Source: an uncultured Clostridia bacterium
GTDB lineage: Bacteria; Bacillota; Clostridia; Christensenellales; Borkfalkiaceae
Assembly: GCA_947631465.1 (NCBI GenBank)
Contig: CANRLK010000009.1
Coordinates: 1-49,776 of the forward strand
Direction: 5' to 3'
DNA length: 49,776 nt
In this document: positions 24,727-33,118 of the stretch, piece by piece
Numbering within the stretch: the first letter of the stretch is position 1
Layout: each line of letters begins with the position of its first letter
The notes under the pieces: generated by a model
Database searches by the model: none
What the model saw: only the letters and a program-made list of their open reading frames with translations
What the model was told of the DNA's origin: nothing
Program-made: the position numbers and the translations under genes

Positions 24727-25671
24727 ATGGAAAAACAACAAAAAACTCACAAGGGGAGAACGACGGCAGGGATCGTGTTCCTGTTCATTTTTGCCGTGGT
24801 CTCCGTGCTCGGATTCGTCTTTTATGACGAGATCCATTCGGGCTGGTTTCAATCCAATCCGACGGGCATTACTTTTTTGAACAAGCTCTTGGCGCTTGCG
24901 CCGCGTATCGTCGCGAGCATGCAGGCGCTGTTTGTCGCACTGCTCGTTCTCTACATCATCGGGCTCGTGTATAAGCGCATTTTCCGCGGCACGCCTCGGC
25001 GGGTCACGGTGGGACGGCTCGTCGGAAGCATCACGAAGGTCGTCATCTGGGTCGCCGCCGTCATCGCGGTGCTCGCGGTCTGGGACTTCAACGTGGGCGC
25101 GCTCATTGCAGGCGCAGGCGTTTTAACGCTCGTCATCGGGCTCGGCATGCAGAGCCTCATCGCCGACGTCGTCGCGGGCATCTTCCTCGTGTGCGACGGA
25201 ACGCTCGAAGTGGGCGACATCGTCACCATCGACGGCTGGCGCGGCAACGTGCAGGAGATCGGTATCCGCACGACCAAGCTCATCAATGTGAGCGGCGACA
25301 TCCGCGTCTGCAACAACTCCACGATCACGACTTACATCAACCAAAGCCGCGTCAAGTCCTATCCGACGGTCACGGTCGGCATTCCCTATGAGGCGGACGT
25401 GAAAAAGGTCGAACAGCTCTTCAACGACAACCGCGACAAGCTCCGCGAAAAGCTCCCGCTCATCCTGGACGGTCCCGACTTCAAGGGCATTGATTCGTTG
25501 GGCGATTCGAGCGTCAACCTGCTCTTCGGCGCGTCTTGCAAAGAGGACGACTTCTTCCAAGTCCAGCGCGACATGCGCGCCGTCTTGAAGCAGTTCCTCG
25601 AAGAGAACGGCATTTCCATTCCCTTCCCGCAGATCGTGCTGCATAACGGCGACGGCGAAAAGAAAGACTGA
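24727..25671 (+). CDS. small-conductance mechanosensitive channel (MscS family)
   Basis: A 314-residue channel. Transmembrane segments lie near residues 12-33, 55-75 and 95-118. The pore-lining TM3 with small residues (GALIAGAGVLTLVIGLGMQSLIADVVAG) is followed by the beta domain (GDIVTIDGWRGNVQEIGIRTTKL) and the alpha/beta cytoplasmic vestibule. It releases osmolytes on hypo-osmotic shock. It has AAAGGAGG in front, a consensus promoter and a downstream hairpin, so it is probably a single-gene unit. Confidence 0.94.
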   Translation: MEKQQKTHKGRTTAGIVFLFIFAVVSVLGFVFYDEIHSGWFQSNPTGITFLNKLLALAPRIVASMQALFVALLVLYIIGLVYKRIFRGTPRRVTVGRLVGSITKVVIWVAAVIAVLAVWDFNVGALIAGAGVLTLVIGLGMQSLIADVVAGIFLVCDGTLEVGDIVTIDGWRGNVQEIGIRTTKLINVSGDIRVCNNSTITTYINQSRVKSYPTVTVGIPYEADVKKVEQLFNDNRDKLREKLPLILDGPDFKGIDSLGDSSVNLLFGASCKEDDFFQVQRDMRAVLKQFLEENGISIPFPQIVLHNGDGEKKD

Positions 25672-25688
25672 AAAATTTTTTGAAAAGA

Positions 25689-25713
25689 GGGGGCGAGCGC
25701 ATTCGCCCCCTTT
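25689..25713 (+). terminator. probable terminator after the MscS gene
   Basis: GGGGGCGA pairs with TCGCCCCC around GCGCAT, then TTT. The T-run is short, so some read-through is likely. Confidence 0.65.
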
Positions 25714-25740
25714 CCCGAAAGGGAGAAAAGGGGGAACGAT

Positions 25741-26088
25741 ATGAAACCGAGCAAACACCGCGCCTCGCTCAATGAAAAGGAGCGCGCGGATCTTTCCGCA
25801 TTTCTCGCGATGAAACCGCCCAAGGGGTATTTCGATCTCGACGGCTTGGGAAACGGGAAGATCGACTTTCACTATAACTACGAAGAGATCTACGACTATG
25901 CGGACGCCCTTTTGCGCGGCGAGGAGATCGACCTCGGCTGCAACTTTTTGGGGCTTCGCGCCGTTGCCGTCAACGAGGAGTTCTGCAAGATCTTGGAAGT
26001 CGTCGCACGGCGCAACGAGCAGCTGGGCACGTTCTGCGATCTCTTCATCCGCACGATCAAAATCGTCGGGCATTTTGCAGATCGATAA
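25741..26088 (+). CDS. small conserved-looking protein of unknown function
   Basis: 115 residues, not recognised. The N-terminus is basic (MKPSKHRASLNEKERADL), the centre has an aromatic-acidic run (DFHYNYEEIYDYADAL), and the C-terminus is mixed helix. There is no signal peptide or membrane segment. A GGGAGAAAAGGGGGAACGAT stretch in front provides a plausible ribosome-binding site, and codon use resembles the neighbours. It precedes the GH36-like gene by 26 bases and may be in its operon. Confidence 0.6.
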   Translation: MKPSKHRASLNEKERADLSAFLAMKPPKGYFDLDGLGNGKIDFHYNYEEIYDYADALLRGEEIDLGCNFLGLRAVAVNEEFCKILEVVARRNEQLGTFCDLFIRTIKIVGHFADR

Positions 26089-26114
26089 AAAAAGATTGGT
26101 TTTTCGGTGATCTT

Positions 26115-28061
26115 ATGTACTATAAAAAATTTGACTTCGGCGACGTGAGCGTTCACTTTGCCGAAATTCCGCTTGGCGGGAAAAAGACGACGGCGGGCAT
26201 GGCGGTTCTTCCCAAGGCGGTCGAAGTAGACCCCAAGCAGCTGCGCCTCGGCGCGCTCGTCCAAGCCGCCTTCTCGGGCGACGAGCCCCGCTATACCTCG
26301 CCGCTCGGGAATTTCAGGGCAATTAGACCGCTCAAAATCGCGCGGCAGGTCATGTTCGTCAACGGCGATCTCAATACCTATCTCACGGACGAAAGCGGCG
26401 GCGAGTTCGTCCACCGTCTCAAATACGAGCGTTCGACGGGCGTGTTTTCGCTGACCGTCCGCTATGAGAACAAATCGGGCGAGACAAAGACCCTCGAATG
26501 GCTCTCGTCCTTCTCCTTCGGGGGCTTTTCGTGCTTTCAAAACCTCAAAGACATCTCGCTCTGCCGCATTGCGGGCGCGGAACAGCTCTTTCGGCGTCAA
26601 TGCGAAGGAGTTTCGAGCCTCGGGCTCAGCCGCGAGGGGGTGAGCCTTTCCTGGGGCGGCGTCGGCGGATGTCCTTCGAAAAAGTTCTATCCCTTTGCCG
26701 CCTTAAAGACCGAGAACGCCGTCCTCGGCGTGTCCCTCGAAGCGCCTTTTTCCTGGAAGTTCGAGCTTTTGAACTTGCGGGGCGATCTCGTCTTTTCGGG
26801 CGGGATCTCCGATTTTGAGACGGGGCATTTTTCGCGCGTCGTCCCGCCGTCGGACAGTTTCGAGACCCCGCGCGCCTCGTTCACCCTGCAAAGGTCGGAG
26901 GACGAAGTCTATCGCGCCCTCCTCGAAGATCTCGAACGGCGGCTGCCCGTCCCCAAATGCGAAGAGGACTTGCCCATTGTCTATCTCGACGGCGGAGAGA
27001 AAAGAAGCGCCGTCACGCCTGCCAAGGTCAACCGCGCCCTCAAAATGCTGCCCGAACTCTGCGTCGGGGTGTATATGTTGCCGTATGCGTCCAAGAAGAA
27101 CTTCCAAGACGGCTTCGAGCCCGTCGTGCGCAAGATCGGCGAGGCGGGCATGCGCGCGGGACTGTATCTAAACGGCGACGGGGAGACGGAAGAGACCGAC
27201 GAGTCGCTCTTTCTCAAACGGGACGGCAAGCAAATTTCCGCGGGGGGAAAGTTCCCCGATTTAAGGACGGAAAAACTGCGCGAACAGCTCCTTCAACATG
27301 TTCTCGAAGTCAAGAAGAGCGGCTTCGAGTATGTGGGGGTGTCGAGCGGAATGGACTTCGGGTTCGGGTGCGACAGTTTTGACCGCGCCGCGCTCGGCGA
27401 AGGGGGACGCAGGGTCGCCGTCGAGGGCGTTCGGTTTTTGGAGCAGTTCACAAAATGCGCCGCCGTCGCCCTGTTTTCGCCGCTCGGCAGCAAGATCGAA
27501 CCCTACCGCGCGGGAAAGATCGACCTCAGCGCGCTCTCCAATGATGAGTTCCTGCCCCTTGCGGCGGCGAATTTGTCCCGCGTGCTCTCCGCGCGAAGAA
27601 TTTTGCTCCCGCTTGCCGTCGAAAAGGACATGGCGCAGGAAAAACTCGAATTTGTTATCGTGACCGCCATGCTCGGCAGGGTGTGTCTTTCGGGGGACGT
27701 CTCCGCTTTGCCGCCCGAGGGAATGGAGCTCCTGCGGCGGGGACTTGGTTTTTACATAGACGTCGCCGATGTGATCAAAGGCGGCAAGACCGTCTTGATC
27801 GACAATACCGTCGAGGACGGAGACTTTGAAAAGGGCAGACAGATCGTCATCCGAGAATCCCGCGGGAGAAGGCTCATCCTGGTGCATTTTTACGGCGCGG
27901 AGGGCGCGCTTCGCATCCCGATCGCGGGATACACGCTCAAAAATGCGTTTTGTTCGCTTTCCTATGCCGTGCGGGGGGACGTCCTTCGCATCGTGGGCGA
28001 AGCGCATCGCGCCTGCGCCTTCTATTTGGAAGCGTCCGCGCAGAACGGAGGGGAGCGATGA
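26115..28061 (+). CDS. GH36/alpha-galactosidase-like protein with altered catalytic motif
   Basis: A 648-residue protein with the three-part layout of GH36 enzymes: a beta-sandwich (about 1-280), a TIM-barrel (about 290-560) and a small C-terminal beta domain. The barrel keeps GMRAGLYLNGDG where active enzymes have a GLWFEPE-type strand, and a DLRTEKLREQLLQHV helix like the family's DLTNPEV region. In place of the YLKWD nucleophile strand it reads YVGVSSGMD (Asp414). The late LGRVCLSGDVSALPPEGMELL segment also fits the family. It is therefore a divergent or non-catalytic relative. It lacks a signal peptide. Its stop overlaps the next gene (ATGA). Confidence 0.7.
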   Translation: MYYKKFDFGDVSVHFAEIPLGGKKTTAGMAVLPKAVEVDPKQLRLGALVQAAFSGDEPRYTSPLGNFRAIRPLKIARQVMFVNGDLNTYLTDESGGEFVHRLKYERSTGVFSLTVRYENKSGETKTLEWLSSFSFGGFSCFQNLKDISLCRIAGAEQLFRRQCEGVSSLGLSREGVSLSWGGVGGCPSKKFYPFAALKTENAVLGVSLEAPFSWKFELLNLRGDLVFSGGISDFETGHFSRVVPPSDSFETPRASFTLQRSEDEVYRALLEDLERRLPVPKCEEDLPIVYLDGGEKRSAVTPAKVNRALKMLPELCVGVYMLPYASKKNFQDGFEPVVRKIGEAGMRAGLYLNGDGETEETDESLFLKRDGKQISAGGKFPDLRTEKLREQLLQHVLEVKKSGFEYVGVSSGMDFGFGCDSFDRAALGEGGRRVAVEGVRFLEQFTKCAAVALFSPLGSKIEPYRAGKIDLSALSNDEFLPLAAANLSRVLSARRILLPLAVEKDMAQEKLEFVIVTAMLGRVCLSGDVSALPPEGMELLRRGLGFYIDVADVIKGGKTVLIDNTVEDGDFEKGRQIVIRESRGRRLILVHFYGAEGALRIPIAGYTLKNAFCSLSYAVRGDVLRIVGEAHRACAFYLEASAQNGGER

Positions 28062-29311
28062 ATTTCAACGAAGCCCTAAAAATTCAAGCGCAGGGAGAGT
28101 TCCAAGAGATCTATCAAACCCTTGAAGAATACGGACAGACGCATGTTTTGAAGTATTTCGACGAGCTTTCGGACGGCGAACGGGAAGAACTTTTGGGACA
28201 GCTCAAAGAAGTGGATTTCCGCGCGCTTGCAAGATACAAACAGCCCGCCTGCGCCTCGCGCGGCGACGTGCGACCCATTCAAGCGATGCGCCTTGACGAG
28301 ATCGAGAAACATCGGGAAACATTCAAAGAAAAAGGGGAAGAGATCATAAAGCGCGGCGAACTTGCCCTGGTCCTACTTGCGGGCGGGCAGGGGACGCGGC
28401 TCGGGAGCGACCTTCCCAAGGGGATGTTCGATCTTGGGCTATCGAGACCGCTCTATCTCTTCGAACTTTTGATCGGCAACCTTCTCGAAGTTACAAGACC
28501 GCTCGGCGCTTATCCCTATCTTTTTGTCATGACGAGCGAGAAAAACGACGCCGTCACGCGCGAATTTTTGGAAGCGCACGGCTTTTTCGGCTATCCTAAG
28601 GACAAAGTCCGTTTTTTCCGCCAACAGATGGCGGCGAGCGTCGATTTGGACGGCAAACTGCTTCTGGAAGAGAAGGGCAGGCTCGCCCGCTCGCCCAACG
28701 GCAACGGCGGATGGTATACGTCCCTTCTCGAAGCGGGATTTCATCGCGAACTTGCGGGCATAAAATGGTATAACGTCTTTTCGGTGGATAACGTACTGCA
28801 ACGGATCGCCGATCCCACCTTTTTGGGAGCGGCGGCATTGCAAAATGCGGACTGCGCCGCAAAGGGCGTGAAAAAACGCGACCCCGAGGAAAAGGTCGGC
28901 GTGCTGTGCCTCAAAGACGGCGTGCCGACGGTCATCGAGTACTATGAGCTCGACGAAGACAAGGCGAACCTGCGCGATGAAAAGGGCGAGCTCGTCTATT
29001 TCTTCGGCATGACCTTGAACTACCTCTTCCGCGCAAGCGCCTTGCAAAAGATCAAAGACGAGCACATTCCCGTGCACGTCGTCAAGAAGAAGATCAAGTG
29101 CTTGGACGAGAATGGAAATCCTTTCGAGCCGACAGAACCCAACGGTTATAAGTTCGAGACCCTCATTCTCGACATGATCGCAAACGTCGGCAACTGCCTG
29201 CCCTTCGAAGTGGAGCGCGAAAAGGAGTTTGCGCCCGTCAAAAACAGGACGGGTCTCGACAGCGTGGAGACCGCCCGCGCGCTTCTTCAAAAAAACGGCA
29301 GGGTCTTATAA
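28058..29311 (+). CDS. UDPGP-family UDP-sugar (UDP-GlcNAc-type) pyrophosphorylase
   Basis: A 417-residue nucleotidyltransferase of the eukaryotic UAP1/AGX branch rather than the GlmU type. The nucleotide loop LLAGGQGTRLGSDLPKGMFD begins at about residue 106. FVMTSEKN, a QQMAASVDLDGKLLL strand, SPNGNGG and a FSVDNVLQRIADP metal/uridine segment follow in the expected order. It makes a UDP-sugar from UTP and a hexose-1-phosphate; GlcNAc-1-P or a hexose is equally possible from sequence. It is translationally coupled to the GH36-like gene, which suggests a shared role in sugar or glycan metabolism. Confidence 0.9.
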   Translation: MNFNEALKIQAQGEFQEIYQTLEEYGQTHVLKYFDELSDGEREELLGQLKEVDFRALARYKQPACASRGDVRPIQAMRLDEIEKHRETFKEKGEEIIKRGELALVLLAGGQGTRLGSDLPKGMFDLGLSRPLYLFELLIGNLLEVTRPLGAYPYLFVMTSEKNDAVTREFLEAHGFFGYPKDKVRFFRQQMAASVDLDGKLLLEEKGRLARSPNGNGGWYTSLLEAGFHRELAGIKWYNVFSVDNVLQRIADPTFLGAAALQNADCAAKGVKKRDPEEKVGVLCLKDGVPTVIEYYELDEDKANLRDEKGELVYFFGMTLNYLFRASALQKIKDEHIPVHVVKKKIKCLDENGNPFEPTEPNGYKFETLILDMIANVGNCLPFEVEREKEFAPVKNRTGLDSVETARALLQKNGRVL

Positions 29312-29347
29312 AGCAGGGTTTTATAAAGGGAAAAACGGAGAAAGAAC

Positions 29348-30517
29348 ATGGCAAAACGGCAGAGAAGATCGCGCGGACGCAGCCGTGTGTTGCGGAAAAA
29401 CAAATTTTTTACGGGGCTGATCATCGCGCTGCTCGTCCTCGCATTGATCGCGGGCGCGTACTATTATTTCTTCATTTACAGGAAGAAAAATCAAAGTCTC
29501 GAAGAGAACAACGGCAGTGACAGCAACGGCGACAACGGCGGCGAAGTTTTGGAAGGGGAAGGGGATCTTTCCATTCATTTTTTGGAGCTTGGGAACAAAT
29601 ATAACGGGGACTGTATCTTTATAAAGACGGGGGACACGGAGGTACTGATCGACGGCGGCTCGCGCGAGGATTCGTCGGACGACATCGAGCGTTATATAGA
29701 CGGATATTGCACGGACGGGGTGCTTGAATATGTCATTGTGACCCATGCGGACCAAGATCATATCGCGGCGTTTGCGGGGAACAGGAGCAATTCGAGCCTG
29801 TTTGAGCGGTTTGAATGCAAGACGATCATTGATTTTCCGCGCACGAACAAGACGACGCAGACCTATCAACGATATTTGGAAGCGCGGAACGGGGAAGTGA
29901 ATGAGGGCGCGGTCCGATATTCGGCATTGCAATGTTATCGCGAAGAGGACGGCGCAAAGCGGAGCTATGCGCTTTCCGAGAATGCCTCTTTGAATATTTT
30001 GTATAATTATTACTATGAGAATTATTCTTCGGATGAAAACAATTATTCGGTGTGTGTGACGGTGACGCATGGGAAGAGCACCTATTTGTTTACGGGGGAT
30101 CTGGAAGAAGAGGGAGAAGAGAAGCTGTTGGAGTACAATGATCTTCCGCAGTGCAAGCTGTACAAGGCGGGGCATCACGGGAGCAGCACGTCGAGTACGG
30201 AGAAGCTGTTGAAGGCGATCAAGCCCGAGTATGTGTGCGTGTGCTGCTGTGCGGGCGCGCCTGAATATACGAAAACGAACGCGAGCACATTCCCGACGCA
30301 AAAGATGCTTGACCGCGTGCTGCGATACACGAAGAACGTGTATGTGACGTCGATGGCGACGGAAGTGGATCTTGAAAAGAAGGATTGGGAGGTGACCTCG
30401 ATGAACGGGAATATCGTGGTGAGGTCGGACGGCGAGCATTTGACGGTGACGGGGAGCAACAATTCGACCCCTTTGCCCGAGACCGATTGGTTTTTGAATC
30501 ACCGCAATTTGGGATAA
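29348..30517 (+). CDS. membrane-anchored ComEC/Rec2-like metallo-beta-lactamase-fold protein
   Basis: A 389-residue protein. A basic N-terminus and one transmembrane helix (about 21-44) anchor a linker rich in Asn, Asp and Gly. An MBL hydrolase domain resembling the C-terminal domain of ComEC follows, with the metal motif HADQDH at residues 133-138, a later LFTGDLEEEGE and GHHGSSTSST. The ComEC channel region is absent, so it is a stand-alone extracellular hydrolase, possibly a nuclease or phosphodiesterase. GGAGAAAGAAC precedes the ATG. The channel gene begins four bases after the stop. Confidence 0.85.
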   Translation: MAKRQRRSRGRSRVLRKNKFFTGLIIALLVLALIAGAYYYFFIYRKKNQSLEENNGSDSNGDNGGEVLEGEGDLSIHFLELGNKYNGDCIFIKTGDTEVLIDGGSREDSSDDIERYIDGYCTDGVLEYVIVTHADQDHIAAFAGNRSNSSLFERFECKTIIDFPRTNKTTQTYQRYLEARNGEVNEGAVRYSALQCYREEDGAKRSYALSENASLNILYNYYYENYSSDENNYSVCVTVTHGKSTYLFTGDLEEEGEEKLLEYNDLPQCKLYKAGHHGSSTSSTEKLLKAIKPEYVCVCCCAGAPEYTKTNASTFPTQKMLDRVLRYTKNVYVTSMATEVDLEKKDWEVTSMNGNIVVRSDGEHLTVTGSNNSTPLPETDWFLNHRNLG

Positions 30518-30521
30518 GTAA

Positions 30522-31336
30522 ATGCGAGAGAAGATTTTTAAGGTTATCGAGGCTTCGGATGGGAATGATCTGTGGAGTAGTTTGTATGACTATTTCACGA
30601 TGTGCATCATCATTTGAGTTTGGTTCCGTTGGCTTTTAAGACGTCTTATAGAGCTTTTGAGATCATTGACTACGTTTGTGCTGCGATATTTATCGTAGAT
30701 TATTTACTTCGCTGGTTGACCGCAGACTACAAATTCGGAAAGAGGAATCTTCTCTCGTTTTTACGGTATCCGTTTAGCTTTATGGCGTTGATCGACCTGA
30801 TCTCCATTCTTCCTTCGCTCACGGTTCTCAATGAGAGTTTTAAGTTGTTGAGACTTTTTCGGCTGATTCGCGCATTCCGTGTTTTTCGTGTTTTCAAAGT
30901 GTTCCGTTATTCCAAGAGCATCCGAATTATTGCGAATGTGCTGAAAAATTCCAAACGTGCGCTTGCTTCGGTGGGGACTTTTGCATTCGGCTATATTCTC
31001 GTCTCTGCGCTCATCATTTTCAATATCGAGCCCGAATCGTTCGAGAATTTTTTCGAAGCGGTCTATTGGGCAACCGTTTCCCTGACAACGGTGGGATATG
31101 GCGATATCTATCCTGTATCGGTGGCGGGACAAGTCGTAACGATGATTTCATCGGTGTTTGGCATTGCGATCATAGCCTTACCCTCTGGCATTATTACCGC
31201 AGGTTACATGAAAGAAATTGAAGCGCAGCGCACCGAAACCGACGCATCTATACTTTCGAAGAGGGAACGAGAGATTGCAGACGGTGAGCAGGAAAATCAT
31301 CCCGTCGACTACGATAAGGCTGTCATTAAAGAGTAA
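30522..31336 (+). pseudogene. voltage-gated potassium channel (Kch/KvAP-like), frameshifted
   Basis: A six-helix channel. The ATG at 30522 opens a frame that reads about 31 residues into S1 and hits TGA at 615-617 of that kilobase (30615). The channel then continues in another frame to 31336, carrying the S4 voltage sensor (RLFRLIRAFRVFRVFKVFR) and selectivity filter TTVGYGD. One added T in the T-run at 30613-30615 would restore a continuous protein of about 270 residues. Either the gene is broken, phase variable, or the assembly lost a base. A second start (GTG 30602) would give a protein lacking part of S1. The C-terminus is charged and short. Confidence 0.75.
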
Positions 31337-31397
31337 ATCGGAAACTGCCGACAATGACGAGTTTTCGACGCCGTCGTCGTGATTTTGAATATGTAAA

Positions 31398-32336
31398 ATG
31401 CCTATTGTATTTTCCAAACTTTCGGGTAAGAACGACCCTACCTACGGGGAGTTTGAGTCTTTAATCAAAGCGATCATCGAGAATGAATCAAATGCTCTTG
31501 AAAAGAAAAAGTCCCTGCTCGATGTACTGTATAACGTCGAACGGACTTTCGAGAAAGGGATTGAGAACATTCCATACCGTAAAGAGTTAACCATCACGAA
31601 AGAGATGATGGACGACGCGGGTGGAGAACTTGGTGCAGAGATGGAGTCGAGGGCGCGCGAATTTGTCCATGCTTTTTACAAGACGCGGACGAAACTTGCG
31701 GCGTGGGCGCTCGCGAACGGAACTTCTTCCGAAGGGGAGTTCGACAAAACGTTCGTCGATCTCACCGTCGATGACGGTTTGCCGTTGTTCCATAATGCCC
31801 ATAAGTGCGCCGAAGAGGACAAGACACGCACGCAGAGCAACTTCTTTTATGGCGAAGGGATCTGCAAGGATATGGCTGCGCTCGAAAAGAGCTTGAATAC
31901 GCTCTCAGACCGCATGAGAAACTTTAAGGATGAAGACGGCGAGACGATGAATTACGCTCCCGATGTCCTTATTTTGCCGTGTAACCGTCCCGATCTCGAA
32001 GCGAACATCAAGAAGGTCATCGGTTTCAAGCGCACTGCGGGCACGGACTGCAACGACATCATCCAATACGGAAATTGGACGCTCGTCGTTCTCTCGGGTT
32101 GGGAGACTACGGACGATCGGTTCATGCTCATGAGCTCGGAGGCGAACAAGAACTTGCTCGGCTCTATGTTCTATAACCGCGTCGCGCTCAATATTCGCAA
32201 CTATGTCGATGAGCACACCCGCAACTTCGTTTGGAACGGATACTGCCGCTTCGGCATCGGGTTCACGACATGGAAACACATGCTTCTTGCGGTAGACGGT
32301 GCGAGCGTGAACGGGGCGACGAAACTTTACGCATAA
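31398..32336 (+). CDS. solitary phage major-capsid-like protein (Mu gpT / HK97-fold type)
   Basis: A 312-residue protein whose pattern fits Mu-like major head proteins. The N-terminal half is helical (ESLIKAIIENESNALEKKKS), followed by an E-loop-like region, a central DGLPLFHNAHKC segment (Mu gpT has a comparable DGQ-FF-HP stretch), a MNYAPDVLILPCNRPDLEANI domain and a C-terminal DRFMLMSSEANKNLLGSM plus WKHMLLAVDG. No portal, terminase, protease, tail or scaffold gene lies nearby. No Shine-Dalgarno is visible before the ATG. A remnant prophage, a domesticated shell or an encapsulin-like compartment are alternatives. The assignment rests on pattern similarity only. Confidence 0.65.
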   Translation: MPIVFSKLSGKNDPTYGEFESLIKAIIENESNALEKKKSLLDVLYNVERTFEKGIENIPYRKELTITKEMMDDAGGELGAEMESRAREFVHAFYKTRTKLAAWALANGTSSEGEFDKTFVDLTVDDGLPLFHNAHKCAEEDKTRTQSNFFYGEGICKDMAALEKSLNTLSDRMRNFKDEDGETMNYAPDVLILPCNRPDLEANIKKVIGFKRTAGTDCNDIIQYGNWTLVVLSGWETTDDRFMLMSSEANKNLLGSMFYNRVALNIRNYVDEHTRNFVWNGYCRFGIGFTTWKHMLLAVDGASVNGATKLYA

Positions 32337-32377
32337 GAGCGGCATTCCTTTTGTAAAGTGGGAACTCTAAGAGGAAG

Positions 32378-32409
32378 GCGGCGCGCCGAAGATTCCTTCG
32401 GCGCGCCGC
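32378..32409 (+). terminator. strong GC-rich hairpin after the capsid-like gene
   Basis: A perfect 14-pair stem (GCGGCGCGCCGAAG with its complement) around an ATTC loop. No T-run follows, so it may act as an mRNA 3'-end stabiliser or factor-dependent stop rather than a classical terminator. Confidence 0.6.
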
Positions 32410-32422
32410 GCTTATCAATAAG

Positions 32423-32740
32423 GTGACCCCCCTCAGCCACGCAGGGATGAGTGTCAACTCCTTCTTTTAATACTTTCCCCAAACAAGGCAGCAAGTTCGG
32501 GTATGCGATGCGCCGCCCTTGTTGGATTGCAATAAAACTATGCTATGCGGCGGCGCAGAAGGCGAAGGCGCAAGAGTTCGCAAAAAAAAGCGCTACGGGG
32601 TTCGGGACACATCGCAGGTGGAGCGGCGCTTCTGTTCGACAGCGCGGTGCGCTGCGAACTGCGCCGTAGAAGACGCGGCGCAAGGAGAACGCCGCAGCCC
32701 GTACTTCGCGCTACGCGCTTGTGCCGCCCAATGAATCATA
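32423..32740 (+). repeat. composite dispersed repeat, first part (32.4-kb island)
   Basis: Starts with a minus-oriented GTGACCCCCCTCAG boundary. A module follows with GCGATGCGCCGCCC, CGGCGGCGCAG, a run of A before AGCG and GGGGTTCGGGACACATCGCA. The same module recurs at 46640-46790 and, inverted, at about 43555-43690. The TGTTCGACAGC module lies at 32617-32668. Apparent ORFs here have no independent coding signal. Confidence 0.8.
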
Positions 32741-32770
32741 ACAGTAGATAGGCGGGGCGCGCTTGCCAGC

Positions 32771-33100
32771 GCTCCTGTACTCGCCTTCGGCTCGTGCGCC
32801 GCGCATGGATAAGCAATAGAATGGCGGTAGCGGACTCGTTTGCAATTAACGATGGGTCGATAATAGGCAGGATTCCAATTTTTCAGCATTGAAAAAAGAA
32901 GAACAAGAAAAAACGAAATGCCTGCATGGAACATTCATGCTTTTAGAAGAAAAAACCTCTCTTGCACTAAGCCGCAAGCGGCAAATTAGGTGGGGCATTC
33001 TTATCAAATATCTATTTCATCAATCTCATCAGGGCGCTTTTTTCTTGCTGTCCCCTATGAGGGGAAAGTACCCGAGCAAAGCGAGGGGGAAAGGGGTGTA
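32771..33100 (+). repeat. composite dispersed repeat, second part
   Basis: 32771-32826 matches 43876-43930 (TACTCGCCTTCGGCTCGTGC ... AATAGAATGGC). 32835-32875 matches, inverted, 43405-43450. From 32881 a TTTCAGCATTGAAAAAAGAA stretch, a CATGCTTTTAGAAGAAAAAA/ CCTCTCTTGCACTAAGC stretch with a GCCGC/GCGGC hairpin, and a TGCTGTCCCC...GGGGAAAG unit follow in the same order as at 46799-47017. The inverted relative is at about 43255-43400. Confidence 0.8.
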
Positions 33101-33118
33101 AAATCATTGTTGCAATGA

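Noticed and set aside
30605-30620. Programmed -1 frameshift as explanation for the K+ channel
   Set aside because: No X-XXY-YYZ slippery heptamer and no obvious downstream pseudoknot; a one-base deletion is simpler.
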